DNA of 64,000 nucleotides from the NCBI RefSeq assembly GCF_019649055.1, contig NW_026570266.1, forward strand, positions 744,001-808,000. The letters run 5' to 3'. This document shows, in pieces, positions 41,593 to 52,984 of the stretch. A program made the position numbers and the translations under genes. The stretch's first letter is position 1. Every line of letters starts with the position of its first letter. The notes under the pieces are model-generated. The model had not been told where the DNA came from. It searched no databases and worked only from the letters and a program-made list of their open reading frames with translations. This DNA is from Paramacrobiotus metropolitanus. Its lineage: Eukaryota; Tardigrada; Eutardigrada; Parachela; Macrobiotidae.

Positions 41593-42822
41593 GTCGCCAC
41601 CGAGATTTCCTTACCAAGAGGAATCGCTTGGCTCGCCCTCGTGCCTAATTCAAGACATGTTGAGGGTTCGATGAAACAGAAGCACCAGTGACCTTTAGGT
41701 CGCCACGTGACCTTTGGGTCGCCACCGATTTTCATAGTTCCTATACAGTTTGACATGCTGAGTCGAACTGAAGTACTCGGGGACCTCGAACTGGGTCCCG
41801 AGGTCGTTATTACGACATGTACCACATATACACAGTTTGCTGTGCAGAGTCGAACTGAAGTGCTGAGTTCTCGGACCCGCGTCTCCCAAGTCGCCACCAC
41901 GATATACATTTTATATGCATAAATTGATGTGCTGAGACGAACTGAAGTACTCGGGGACCATCGAAACCGGGTCTTGAGGTCGCCACCACGGTATATAGCA
42001 TATAGCACTGATTGCTGTTGAAGGGCTCCGGGGCCTCGGAACCGCGTCCTTCGAATCTGTTCTGTTCTGTTTTAACACATTTCTATATATTTTTGATTAT
42101 TCTAAAATTGCGTTTTTTGATCTTTCTGTACATATCTCTACAATTTCTTATTAATTCTAAATTTTTTAAAGACCTATTAAATTTTAAAAACCTATTAGAC
42201 AGCAAAACAACTTAACAGCTACATAGTTAACTGAGTCTTGGAACACCAGAATATCAAGGTGCGTGCCTCAACAAATATCAAGACATCTGAACAGTTCAAA
42301 ACAGATGCCAAATTACCTGAGATGTGTAGATTTAATTATCTCAAAATGCCTTAGTTCGAAGTAAGTAATGGGCATAATCTCGATTTACCAATAGATACTA
42401 CCATCTGAAATCCAAAAGAAAGCACATTATCTAAGTTAAATCTAAGTAGTTACCCGAAATCCACTTCAGCACTGGTCGGGTTCAATAGCCAAAACTCAGA
42501 ACGAATGTTATCTGAGGCATTAATTTGGTTAACGACAATTTTGCGCAAAACACGGATACAATAAATTTATCTTCCTATATATTTCGACTTTCGTATACAT
42601 CCATCTGCACAGGATGACTTACACAATGATGAAAAGCGAAACATGAGATAAATCTCAGTCGAATCGAAAGAAATACAAACTTTAAAATTTTTCTGGCTAC
42701 TTAATTTTTTTGTATTTTAAAAATCCGAAATTTTAAAGTAATTCATGAATTTTCAAATGGATATTAAATTATTTCTATTAACCTGCCAACTACTGCTTAA
42801 AGAAAAATCATTTTAGCTGAAA

Positions 42823-43736
42823 TGTAAGGGCGGGACGCTCCGCCCTCCTGAGTAGCTATTCGCTGTTTCTGGGGATTTCCACCCCTCACATTGCTGCGCT
42901 GTTTTGACGGATCTGCAGCACAGTTGCACTGGCTGCAGGATCCTTCCTCTTTAGTCGGGTGTTGCTGCGCCACGGTCCGCATTAGATTCGGCAATAAAGC
43001 CTCATCCGGGTTCACCGCTGTTCGCTGTCGAAGATACGCGTGGCGCCCATACGGCCCCGCGTTATATGGTAGCAGATCGTGGTTATCGTTTCCAGCTGCG
43101 CGCGCTCGTCGCGCCCGCAGCACCTCTGAGTTATGAACCCCATTTGACCCCGGGGTGTGGAGCTACATTACATTTTTTGCAGGGGTCACGGGCCACATAG
43201 ACCCCAAACCCCTGCCCAAATTTCCCCAGAACGTGACCTTTCCCGTGCTGAAACCACGGAATTTACCCGTTTCCGGGTTGGACCCTAGATCTGGCGCGAC
43301 AGTGCGTTGACCCAGACGGTTGACTCGGACCGAACCGGAGCCGACCTGACCCGGAACCCAACCTGAGCCGAACCGGATTCGAGCCGACCGGACCGAACCG
43401 ACCCGGAACCCGAGCCGAACCGGCGTGGGGTGCGGATCCTCCGAATCCTGGGAGATTTCGCTCCGAGGACGTAGCGATGCCTGCAAAAGGGGTGTAAGGG
43501 CGGGACGCTCCGCCCTCCTGAGTAGCTATTCGCTGTTTCTGGGGATTTCCACCCCGCACATTGCTGCGCTGTTTTGACGGATCTGCAGCACAGTTGCACT
43601 GGCTGCAGGATCCTTCCTCTTTAGTCGGGTGTTGCTGCGCCACGGTGCGCATTAGATTCGGCAATAAAGCCTCATCCGGGTTCACCGCTGTTCGCTGTCG
43701 AAGATACGCGTGGCGCCCATACGGCCCCGCGTTATA
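42823..43736 (+). mobile_element. TRIM-like non-autonomous LTR element (914 bp)
   Basis: Two 244-bp direct repeats (42823-43066, 43493-43736) differ at two sites. They begin TGTAAGGGCGGG, end GTTATA and contain AATAAAG. Immediately after the first repeat is TGGTAGCAGATCGTGGTT (43067-43084), which matches the complement of the initiator-Met tRNA 3' end at about 15 of 18 positions: a primer-binding site. Immediately before the second repeat is AAAAGGGG (43485-43492), a polypurine tract. GAAA flanks both sides (42819-42822, 43737-43740). The 426-bp interior has no coding capacity and contains a GACC(C)GAACC-type low-complexity stretch. This is the definition of a terminal-repeat retrotransposon in miniature. 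It must depend on another element's enzymes. It is nested in the Foldback-like element. Confidence 0.85.
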
Positions 43737-43739
43737 GAA

Positions 43740-46369
43740 ATTTTGTTTAAAAAATTTTTATTTACACGTTCAATTCAAATTTAAATTTGCACTTTTGAAT
43801 GGATTCCTAATTTTTTCTGGTAGACTGAAAAACAATTATTTTAAAAGCACTATGCAGTCAATGTTCAAAACAGAAATTAAAATTAATTTTGTATTATTTT
43901 TTGGATTATAATTCTGCATCTGGGTTATTCATTAATCATTAGTAATGCAAAGAATACGTTGTAGACCTACGTACCCCGGTCAGACTTGGGCCGCCTTCGA
44001 GATCTCCGCTTTCCGTCCTTCCCGCTCTTACTAAAAATTTTCCGCCCCGCTCCGCTCCGCCGCAACGAAAAAATTTTGCACTTCCGCCCGCCATTGCTTA
44101 ATCTTCCGTCACCCTCCCGCCAAATACATACCATGAAATATGTGCATAAGTTTTTTCGGTGCTTTTTATGTTTCTTCCGTTTATGGGAGAAACCACATTT
44201 TTAGATGTACGTAGATGTGGTTTTAAAAACAGTGTTCATGTTTTCTCTTTTTCAGAAATTCAATTTTCGCGCGGAGCGCGAAGCCAGCAACCGATTTCGC
44301 TGCAAAAGCGTTAGAAATTCAGTAAAAAATAGTATGAATCTTTCGGTAAACGATCCTAAGTTTTGTTCTATGCTTGATCTCCGTCCGCCTTTGAAATAAT
44401 ACCGCTCCCGCCCGCTCACACTTTTTCCTCCCCGCCCCGCCCCTTCAAACTCAAAACTTCCGCCCGCTCCCGCCCTTTAAAAAGCGGGGAGGGGCAGGAA
44501 CGGCGGAGAATTTCCCCGCTCCGCAAAAATTCGCCCAAGCCTGATCCCGCTATAAGGAACGAATGCGAGACAAACACAAGGAATAAAATGAACGTTTTAT
44601 TCGGGGCGTGCACAATATACCACAGATGCTGCATGCATCGAAAAATATACGAAAAATATGGGGAGTCTCTGGCTCTGCTAATGACCGAAATGCCAGCCAT
44701 GCATAACGAACAGAACACACTTCTGGCCCATATCCGTGATGGCCAACGACGTGACGACGTAATCGTCTACAGGGCAGTGGTACTGTGTGTACGAATATAT
44801 ACGTTGTCCCTGCAGCAAAACACTATAGTCAAATTAAATTAGAAACACGCGATGCTGGGAAGAAAGTACGATGTATGCAAAACTCCGACAACAAAACTTT
44901 GATGATGCTGTGTACTGAAGTTATACAATGAGATGTTAATCGTTTTTCCATAATTCTTTAAAATTATTTTAAAAAATCGTGAAAATTAGAGGCTATCCGT
45001 ACATTAAATGAGCGCGAACGTTTTCAAACAAACCGGTACACAAAAAGTCTCGTTATGAAACATTGTGTCATGTGTCGTCGAGTTTGCAATGTGTCATACG
45101 CAGATAAAGGAAATGCATTGTAGATTTGCTTTAAAAAATCGCTGTTTCAAATATTTAATGCCGTCCTAGCAAGACGTCGCATTCCCACTACAATTTTAGA
45201 ATCCAAACAAGGATAAAATATAAAAGATTATATCAAATTATAATATGAATTTATGATCCAAAGCTTGCGGTAACCGTTAAGAAAATTGATTTGAAATTAC
45301 TGTTCGAATTTAACTCTACAGTAGCATTACATAAAGTAATTTGATTAGAACATAATCAGCAGGGATAAAAACGTAGAGGTTCTAGTTAAATAAAATTCGG
45401 CATGTTAAGTATTTTGATACTTAAATATTTAGGTATTTTAAAGTAAAATGCCAGTTTTTAAAAACCTTGTTTTATTAAACAGTTTAAATTTACGGTATTT
45501 TATTTTTCAGATCTACTCATACACTGTAATCAGAATTTTTACGTTTACGGTTTACGTGATACAAACTGGTAGAGCTATTGAGAGGTAGAATTATTAAAAA
45601 ATATATGTAGAAATGTGATAAATAATTAAAGAAGTATTTAGAATCTTCAAAATATATTCAAAAATGTATCAAGAAATAATTAAATATATTTGAACGTCTC
45701 GAAAAATACCACTAAGTATATTCAAGGATATCTAGAAATATATTTAAAATCTAAAATTTAGAAAAATGTAGAAATATAATAAAAAATATTCACTGAAATC
45801 ATGGGAAATATTGAAAAAAATATTGAGAAATATTGAGAAAAATTACCGAATAGTTAAAAGTATTTAAGAATTGTGGTATATTTGCATATCACGAGATTAT
45901 TGACATATCATGAAAGTCACGATACAAAAGATGACTTAGCACCTGTCCGTTATTTCCTGTTGCTGTGGTTTAGATGGTGTACTTCTCATTTAGTTGTTAT
46001 CTTGTACTTACTAGTCGTAAAACAGTAATACTTATAAAGCATTAGCCCGTACTTGGAGACATCCAGAAATATTGAGAAATAGTTGGAAATATTGAGAAAT
46101 ATTTCGAAATTGTAGAGATATGCATCTGTACAGAAATACCAGAAAACTTAATTCTAAAATAATCAAAAGTATATTCATAATGTGTTAAGACATAATTACA
46201 GATATATTTATAACTATCAAAAAATATGTTGAAATATAGTTAAGGATATGTCGAAAAATTTCTAGAATATTTAAAATTTATTTAGGAATATGTAGAAATA
46301 TAATAAGAAATATTAGTAAAAATGTTAAGAAACGTTTAAAAATTTTTAGAAATATTCCCGGTTTCTACG
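43740..46369. other. AT-rich interior of the Foldback-like element
   Basis: No gene. 43,980-44,560 is an island of pyrimidine-rich CCGCCC/CCGCTC phrases ending in TTTAAAAAGCGGGGAGGGGC, possibly another small insertion. 45,560-46,350 consists of degenerate AT-rich phrases such as AGAAATATTGAGAAATA and ATATTTAGAAATATA repeated without fixed period. Confidence 0.5.
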
Positions 46370-46922
46370 TCTCCCAGCAGTGGCTTGAGAAAGCACATCA
46401 AACTATGCATATAAAATATATATCGTGGTGGCGACTTGGGGGACGTGGGTCCGAGAACCCCCAGAACTTCAGTTCGACTCAGCACAGCAAACTGTATAGG
46501 AATCACTATGAAAATCGGTGGCGACCCAAAGGTCACGTGGCGACCTAAAGGTCACTGGTGTTTCTGTTTCATCGAACCCTCAACATGTCTTGATTTAGGC
46601 ACGAGGGCGAGCCAAACGATTACTCTTGATAAGGAAATCTCGGTGGCGACCTCGGGGACCCGGGTTCGAGGTCCCCGAGTACTTCCGTTCGACTCAGCCC
46701 TTCAAACTGTGTATATAATGAGAGAATCTTGGGGGCGACATCGGAGACCTGGGTTCGAGGTCACTAAGTACTTCATTTGAACTTCAAAAAAATTCCTCCC
46801 TCTTTTTGACCATTTCAAAATTCCTCCCTCTCTCGCTTCAAAAATTCCTCCCTCTTTTTGACCACGCAGAAATTCCTCCCTCTCAAAATTCCTCCCTCTT
46901 TTTGACCCGGGCCATTCTAGAT

Positions 46923-47476
46923 TGAGACGTTAGTATTGTAGTTATGCACAGCAGTAACGGACCTAACAGTAACCGGCAAGTGCGTAGGCATATGACAAAA
47001 CGTCGAAGACACTAATATATTCTTTGTTTCTTTTTACTGATTCAGAGTGTTATTTGGGGTTACGAGTTCATTGCATTTACTTCTTATTATAATTTTTATC
47101 CCAGAGCACAAAACCACAGTCTCTACTTAGCATAATTTCCAGGGGATCATGGCAACATACAGGGATTTCAAGAGGATACTGAGCATTGACGCGATTGCGA
47201 TCCGTTAAATTTATTATCAGAAATATTCTAAGAACTAAAACTACCACAGACTTGTTGAAGCAAATATCAACAGCGCAAAAATACATTGAAGTACCTTATA
47301 GAAAGCACATTCATAGTTAGAGGTCAGCACCGGCGGCGCACACAGCAAGGAACCATAATAAACCGCATACCCTGATGCCTGATGGCTAGATTACCGACAG
47401 AGGTGTCTTTGTCCACAATTGTATACTAGAGGCCGACGACGGGACGGGACTGCGTTCAGTTTGTTTCTGTCCGGTG
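46923..47476. other. HPC-array downstream flank repeat
   Basis: No gene. 46,940-47,280 is related to 53,860-54,160 and 57,500-57,850 (shared phrases GGCAAGTGCGT, GACGAAAAGTAG and ACTTGTTGAA), all on the downstream side of minus-strand HPC genes. It is therefore part of the duplicated unit. Confidence 0.5.
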
Positions 47477-47824
47477 CTATGACTTGTAGCAGGGATGATC
47501 CCGAAAGATTCTCATTGCCCAAGGACTCCGTTTATAGCTCGCGTAGCCTCGCAAGACATGCCCACTGGTATTGACGGTGGAAGTGGGCCAGTTAGTGCTG
47601 TCGCATCCGTATGTCACATCCGTCCGGGGCGATGGCACACAACAACAAGCTGGCTTTCCATCGCAGGTGCCGTCAGCGTACACTTGAGTTGGCATCAACC
47701 ACTGCATGCGCCGAAAAATCAGCGGTTTACATCGTTTTCTTATTACATTAAGCAAGCTGATTCAGCTTACCAAGCAGACCATTAGGAGACCAACGGTCAG
47801 GATCATCATGGTTTTGGATGACAT
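47477..47824 (-). CDS. HPC-family secreted protein 3
   Basis: Exon 1 (47824-47771, 18 codons) encodes MSSKTMMILTVGLLMVCL, a clean signal peptide, and ends at TTG/GTAAGC in phase 0. Exon 2 starts at TGG 47701 after GCATGCAG and ends at 47477; total 92 aa. Mature features: WLMPTQVYADGTCDGKPACC with a third Cys following, VTYGCDSTNWPTSTV and RDHPCYKS. Very close to HPC 6 in both exons. Six cysteines allow three disulfides. Probable small secreted protein; function unknown. Confidence 0.8.
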
Positions 47825-48894
47825 GATCAGCACGTTATGGAACAAATGTTGAATAACTGGCGTTACAGTACTTGCACTAGGTTTTGAACGAAACTAAAAA
47901 ACAATTATTTAGTTCCCAGAAACGATTTTATCGCTATGAAAATTTCTGACTTTTCAGCTGCCATCGACGATTTTTTTACATTCTACCAAGTACCAGGTGC
48001 CGATCTGAAGTGCGTCTTACCAAAATACGAAGAACGTTCCGTTCGGTCCACTTCAGCTACCTGTATTCTTGCGGGGTCATCAGCTTACTTGTGTGGCATC
48101 ACCCTGTTGGTCTTAGAGGTATGTCTTATGGTAAAATATTCAGTAGGCGGATTTCATAATACATGTATATTGTGCGCCGTGACCATGGTTGCAAAATTTG
48201 CTGTGAATGGGGTTGGAGCTTAAAAATGTTTTTATTTTAAGCAAGGCGTTTTCGAGGAATAAATAAAACTGAAAGGTGTGTTTTATGTTTTATGGATGAA
48301 CACGATGCTCTTAAAATAAATTTCATGTTTGTTACTAGCGGTAGCGTAAAAACAGCCAGATAGCAGCCATACAGAGTACATTGGCAAGGGGCAAGATCAA
48401 ATACTGCTGGAAAATGGCGCTTCGTACAAAAATTATCAGTGGAACCGGAACCAGCAAGCGACAGCGTACAGGTTTTGTATCTATATTCTATAAAAATAAA
48501 AATCTGCTGTGGACGAACGGAGTTATACTTGCAGCATCTTTGCGAACAATTTGCTAACGTCATCGTTAAGGAGGAGTAAATAAGCTTTTATACAGTTGTG
48601 TGTGCATGGTCTCACTGTACCCACTATATTGTTTAGCCAAAACTCGTCCTGTATACGGGGCGAATGTTACTGTACATTATCCTACGCCATAGAAATATGC
48701 TCCGCTTACAAGGGTCTGTCTTATCCGAATGGGTTTTATGAGGCATGTGGCAGCATTTTATATTACATAAAACCGTAGATTTCTCTAATTTTAAGAAGTG
48801 AGCAAACAGGTTTTTTTGGGTATATCAGATTGGCATTATGTACTCAGATCGTTTCGGTTAAACAGTGGAATATAGACCAGTATTCTCTACTTAG
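47825..48894. other. HPC-array upstream flank; start of duplicated kinase block
   Basis: No gene. About 47,930-48,240 has counterparts upstream of other array members (53,340-53,480, 58,660-58,900 and weaker ones near 56,270 and 60,760; shared phrases GACGATT..., CTACCAAGTA, AAAATACG). The kinase-block duplication begins somewhere before 48,860. Confidence 0.5.
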
Positions 48895-49599
48895 GAATTA
48901 ATTTGCATGAATGGATAAAAAAGAATACCCGGACCGGAAAAACTGCTACATCGCCAGTAACAGACGAACCGCATCCTCATCAGCGCATTAATTTTTCCTG
49001 CGCAAAGTGTTGACGGGATTGGACCTATTTAGTCACTGCCGCTTCACCCCGAAAATCACGCACTGTGACATTTAACCGGAAACCCTGATGGTCAAAACCA
49101 ACTGTAATGCCTTGCAGGTGGTCACTGTGGACTTTGAGGGAGTCCACCGCGCAGATAGCGGAAGCCCAAGTGAAGTATTTAACGTCTGCTATACGCGTAC
49201 CGCACTATGCGCTGCGCCGGAGCTGATCGCCTACCCCGGCTCGGAAGACCCGGATCAGGAGCAGATTGGAGATGAAACAAATATCTGGAGCGTCGGCTGC
49301 GTTGCCATTGTACTATACTACTATGTACAGGCTAACGTCCTGAGATTACTAAGTGGACAAGGTCAAACGGATCTGCTGATGAATCGAATCAGTACTCATA
49401 TGGGCGCCAACAATATTCCACCGAACTCGCGATTCTTTACCAAGTAGGGAACGGCTGCGGCAAGCCAAAACCATCTCGATATTCCGATGCTGAAACAGAC
49501 AGCGATCTGATGTATTTCATAAAATCCTGTTTAATGTGCAACGCTAGAGACCGGAAAACAACAGCACTACTTTTGCATCAGCCATATTTAACATCGTGA
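48895..49599 (+). pseudogene. Protein kinase copy B, 5'-truncated pseudogene
   Basis: Homologous to exon 2 of the kinase at 9949-10643. It retains the acceptor TACTTAG and then NLHEW-, THCDI-, VDFEG-, CAAPELIAY- and IWSVGCVAIVLY-type sequence. A TAA replaces the Lys codon of the DIKPEN motif. Further frame changes follow near 49,060-49,330, and the last part (ARDRKTTALLLHQPYL-like) ends at TGA 49,597. No counterpart of the N-lobe exon is present upstream; HPC-array sequence lies there instead. It cannot encode a kinase. Confidence 0.75.
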
Positions 49600-50602
49600 A
49601 TGTCAATGCAGCTACACTGATGGGGACCGTTCGTCTGGTTACTGTATTGTATCATAAAGACTAAAGTCTAAAATCATCAACTACTGTTGACGTTTACTAC
49701 TAGATGCATTTGTTGACACCCATGTTATCGATCCCGGTGTGTTTAATTTTTTGAATCGGCAGTCATCAAACGATCCCATGATGTAGAAATACTACAGCAG
49801 TACTGTACTTCTTGTTATTCTCACCTGGCGCTTACAAAGCGAATAATAAATTTCATGGAACCGGTAAAGCAAAGCGGTAGAACGATCATTTTGCTCGCTT
49901 GTACACACTGTACGACATTATAACGTTTTGCTTTGACTATGTTCCGCTTCTTGTGACTAGAATTTCTATGGCTCCCCATTTTACTATAGTTACTGTTTCA
50001 GCCACGGCATCAAACTCGGAATGGTGAAATCAGAACCGGCATTACTAACTTAAGAAGGGAACACGGCATCAACTAAGGACAGTTATAATAAGCTTTTCTT
50101 TCTGATTATACAGTTAAGCCATATCTCCGTACCTCCGTCAACGAATGTCGCTGGAAATTCAGCGAGGCAACGCTGGTTCCGTGTTCGGGACAATGGAAGG
50201 AGCGGCAGCATTAAATGAATTATTTTTTATTTGATCTATTGTTTTGAAACAGTGATGTTACCGCTTCTTGTGAAATCAAAAAAATGTTAAGCCGTTAGTA
50301 ATAAAAAAATAGTGCGAAAAAGTCATTGTGTATTGGGTAATATGCATAACCTGCAAATCATATGGACAAAATACATGAAGATGTACCGTGTTTTTAGCTT
50401 GTAGATTGGCTGGTCGGGAATGATTGCTGCCCGATGTTGTTTTTCTTAGCAGCTTTGCTGTAATTTTTTTTAACAATGAATTAAAAATATTTAGTGCTGA
50501 AGGTGTACCTAAGAGTAAACGAAATAATTATAGTATCGAGCTATAGTATCCAATCTAAACTATTGCGAACGTTGCGACTTCCATTAGCCCAACACCTGGA
50601 CA
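49600..50602. other. Duplicated non-coding spacer with LINE insertion
   Basis: Matches 10,640-10,890 and then 12,090-12,900 of block A. The intervening 1.2 kb of block A (LINE and MITE) is absent here. No gene. Confidence 0.6.
50123..50285 (+). mobile_element. LINE 3'-end fragment with target duplication
   Basis: A short frame encodes LRQRMSLEIQRGNAGSVFGT, the same ORF2 tail as at 11,043-11,565. The insert ends ATCAAAAAAAT. GTTAAGCC(A/G)T flanks it (50113-50122, 50286-50295). In block A the uninterrupted site is present once near 12,786, so the insertion happened after the duplication and its borders are exact. Confidence 0.75.
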
Positions 50603-51937
50603 TCAGTCTGCATAACGGCTAAGAAGTTGCACAGTGAGATGCTGCAACCATAGCGGAAGCGTCCGAATCCGGTCCAGAGTCACGTTCAATGTGCTGACCG
50701 GCATCAGCGGATTAATTCCGTCCGCTGGTTTCGGCCATCCAGCATGTCTAAACATGGCAGCCCATTTCTTGCAATACGGATGAAATGTTTTTAAACGTGT
50801 TTACACGGTATTAACACTACTCATCATTTAGTAAAACGTTTTGCAACTGTTTGACCGACTGGCGATTCCTCTGACTTCACAAAAGTCCGACACCCAAAGC
50901 GTACCGGCAGTTAGCGTGAGTGAATTACACTTACATGAACAAGTAGGACACCAGCGAAGCGCCAACCGGATCTTTCGACTGCACCTTCCGCTGGATCACG
51001 GCTTCTTCCTCCGCTGACAGGCTGGCCGGCAGAAACTGGCCAAAGAACTCAAAGGATTTCATCTTCTCCGTGGAAATGGCAGTGAACATGAACGATGGGG
51101 CGTTATCATTCCGTCCCTGCCTATCGAAGGGCCAAGCGCCGTTGACCTTGCCGACACTGGCTTTCTCCACTAACAATTTGCGCACGATCTGCGGCTCTTC
51201 TTTCATCAGTGACCCGGTCGGGAAATGACAGTGCATGGTGATATCTTCCAGATGGATCTCTGCCACACAGTCGGGAATGATGCGCTGTAATGTATCAGCA
51301 CCCAGATGGATATTCTGCAGAGTTAGCGTAATGCCGGCCAGCGAATGACGGGCAGCAGTTCGGCGCAAAATCTGGAAAATGTCGAACAGTTGTCGCTGTA
51401 TATCAATAGCTTCGTACTCCCAGGTCTCGTCAAAATACAGAACCGGCTCCGGCGACGAGGAACCGAACGACCAACGCATGATGACATTGCGGGTCTTAGG
51501 CGTGACAAATTTGTTTATCAAGGAGCTGAGGCCGGATTCCCTGGGATCGCAGAAGTCGTGTATATTTACTTCGATACCGTCAAGGATTATATCCGGCACG
51601 GGTATTGGTCGATGCGTCTTGCATTTCAGTAGGTCGATGATGACGTTTTTCTGCAGCTTAGCGGCGTGACTGACGTGTTGCCATCGTTTGCACACGCTAC
51701 GAGAAAAACATTCCCCTTGGGTCGTAATCGAGCAAGCCGAAACCGTAACAGACTTTTGATCAAGAATTAAGTGAAAGCATTAAATCTGAAAGCGGCAAAT
51801 ACTTACACAGTGCTGTTGGATATGTCAATGACGTTCAAAAATGAAAGAATGTGCGAAATGATTTCGTCGGGCATGTTGGAGAACGTGGCAGCAGCCCGCG
51901 TCTGGGCGCCCGCCTGGATTGACGACAGCTCCTCCAT
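50603..51937 (-). CDS. F-box protein gene, copy 2 (complete)
   Basis: Three exons: 51937-51807, 51696-50935 and 50747-50603 (131 + 762 + 145 nt = 346 codons with stop). All are joined at consensus GTAAGT donors and AG acceptors with an unbroken frame. Exon 1 plus the start of exon 2 encode an F-box (TFSNMPDEIISHILSFLNVI, then VCKRWQHVSH). The rest is a 270-residue region with TRNVIMRWSFGSSSPEPV, LAGITLTLQNIHLGADTLQR, HLEDITMHCHFP, SFEFFGQFLPASLSAEEEAV and a final LDRIRTLPLWLQHLTVQLLS. The amphipathic Leu-rich pieces suggest irregular LRR-like structure. Expected role: Skp1-binding substrate adaptor of an SCF ubiquitin ligase, cytosolic or nuclear; substrates unknown. Copies 1 (20 kb) and 3 (13-14 kb) are truncated, so this is the only intact member here. 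Confidence 0.85.
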
Positions 51938-52650
51938 GGAAACGAATGCAGAGCCACTTGTGTCTTAGAAATGCAGCGTACCTAGATTAACGAATGGCAT
52001 CAAAGACTCCTTGACCGGAAATTTAACAATAAAGCAAGCGAAAAATGCACGGCTGCAAATGGCAAGTCGTGGTCTGGAAAAGCATTGAATTCTCGGATAC
52101 AGAGTAACTAATGGTGAGTGCAAGATTATGAGGTGTGGCACACCTGCATGATCGATGTATTAAAGCAGTACTGTAGACGTACGTACGGTACTGCTTTAAT
52201 GCGAAAGTGCAGCATCCGTACAATCAACGCAGGGAGATCGACAGAACCGTCCCGCAATGGAAACGAAAGCATTCGCATTTTGCAAAGGTTAAAATTTCCA
52301 GTAGCTTAGCAACACAAGAGCATGTGCTTCTGGTCCGGGACCAGAACCTTGTTTTGAGAGAGTGAGAGCTAGTACCGAGCGTGAGCGTGTGTGAACGTGT
52401 CCCACTATTTGGGCTTTAGGACGTTTCGGTATATTATCGAGAATCCTCTATTACAAACTACGCTAAAAAAGACGGGCAACGCAACCTACCAACTTTGATT
52501 TAATTCGGAAACAGCACCAGATCTGACAACAAAAAAATTACTGAAATTTGTAAAATAACTATAACAATATCGGACTTCGAGTAGGGAAGCTTCCAAATTG
52601 TAATTAGTTAATCAGACGCCACTAGGAGCTCCGAAAAAGCCGGTTTGTGG
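51938..52650. other. No gene recognised
   Basis: Contains a 13-bp inverted repeat (52159-52171 and 52188-52200, ATTAAAGCAGTAC arms) around GTACGTACG-like sequence. Possibly the promoter region of the F-box gene near its left end. No exons. Confidence 0.5.
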
Positions 52651-52984
52651 TCATTCCAAATTCGGAATATCTTTGCCACGATTGCAAGGGTGGTTCATCT
52701 CGCGCTTTTTGTTGGCTTGGTACGCGTCCAAATGAGAGGATTTATTCACAAAATATCGTATACGCGGTATATTATTGCTGTCACACCAGTATATGTCGGA
52801 CCCTTCTGTTTCACAGCAGCAAGCCGGCTTCCCGCTTGGGCACTCCGCATCAGCTGGCATCGGCCACTAAACATAGTGCACAAACACGGTCACATACGGC
52901 CGGTTTTTAAAATTAGCGGGCCTCACTTACCATGCAGAAAACCCAGAAACCAAAGCTCACGAACATCATGATTTTTGAATTCAT
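52651..52984 (-). CDS. HPC-family secreted protein 4
   Basis: Exon 1 (52984-52931) encodes MNSKIMMFVSFGFWVFCM; donor GTAAGT, phase 0. Exon 2 starts at TGG 52866 after TGTTTAG and ends at 52651; total 89 aa. Mature part: WPMPADAECPSGKPACCC, DIYWCDSNNIP and MNHPCNRGK. Same Cys order as HPC 3 (C...CCC...C...HPC), with a longer basic stretch before the end (KKREMN). Confidence 0.8.

Larger units (their letters stand above)
41471..46913. mobile_element. Foldback-like element with long modular inverted repeats
   Basis: Ends are GGCCAGGGTCAAAAAGAGGG (left) and GGCCCGGGTCAAAAAGAGGG (right, reverse complement), followed by matching GGGAGGAATTT repeats. ATTCTAGAT flanks the element on both sides (41462-41470, 46914-46922), a 9-bp target duplication. 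The arms, roughly 41,471-42,000 and 46,370-46,913, are built from variant modules: a purine-rich GAGGGAGGAATTT repeat block, then a repeated unit of GTCGAACTGAAGTACTCGGG plus GAGGTCGCCACC. No transposase frame was found in the 4.4-kb interior, which is AT-rich and holds nested insertions. Long modular arms with a 9-bp duplication fit Foldback or Mutator-like elements; the element is probably non-autonomous. Confidence 0.8.

Noticed and set aside
41561-41990. CRISPR-like array in the Foldback arms
   Set aside because: Modules are variant, irregularly spaced and mirrored at the other end of the element; the genome is eukaryotic.
42797-43685. Minus-strand frames with a Cys cluster (SCSQCNCAADP) in the TRIM repeats
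   Set aside because: The poly-A signal, primer site and polypurine tract all put the element on the plus strand; the frame runs through LTR sequence and ends at unrelated flank.
52645-52971. Plus-strand frames overlapping HPC genes (also at 47,495, 58,077 and 60,034)
   Set aside because: They are antisense to exons with matching splice signals and conserved cysteines; the minus-strand reading explains the sequence.
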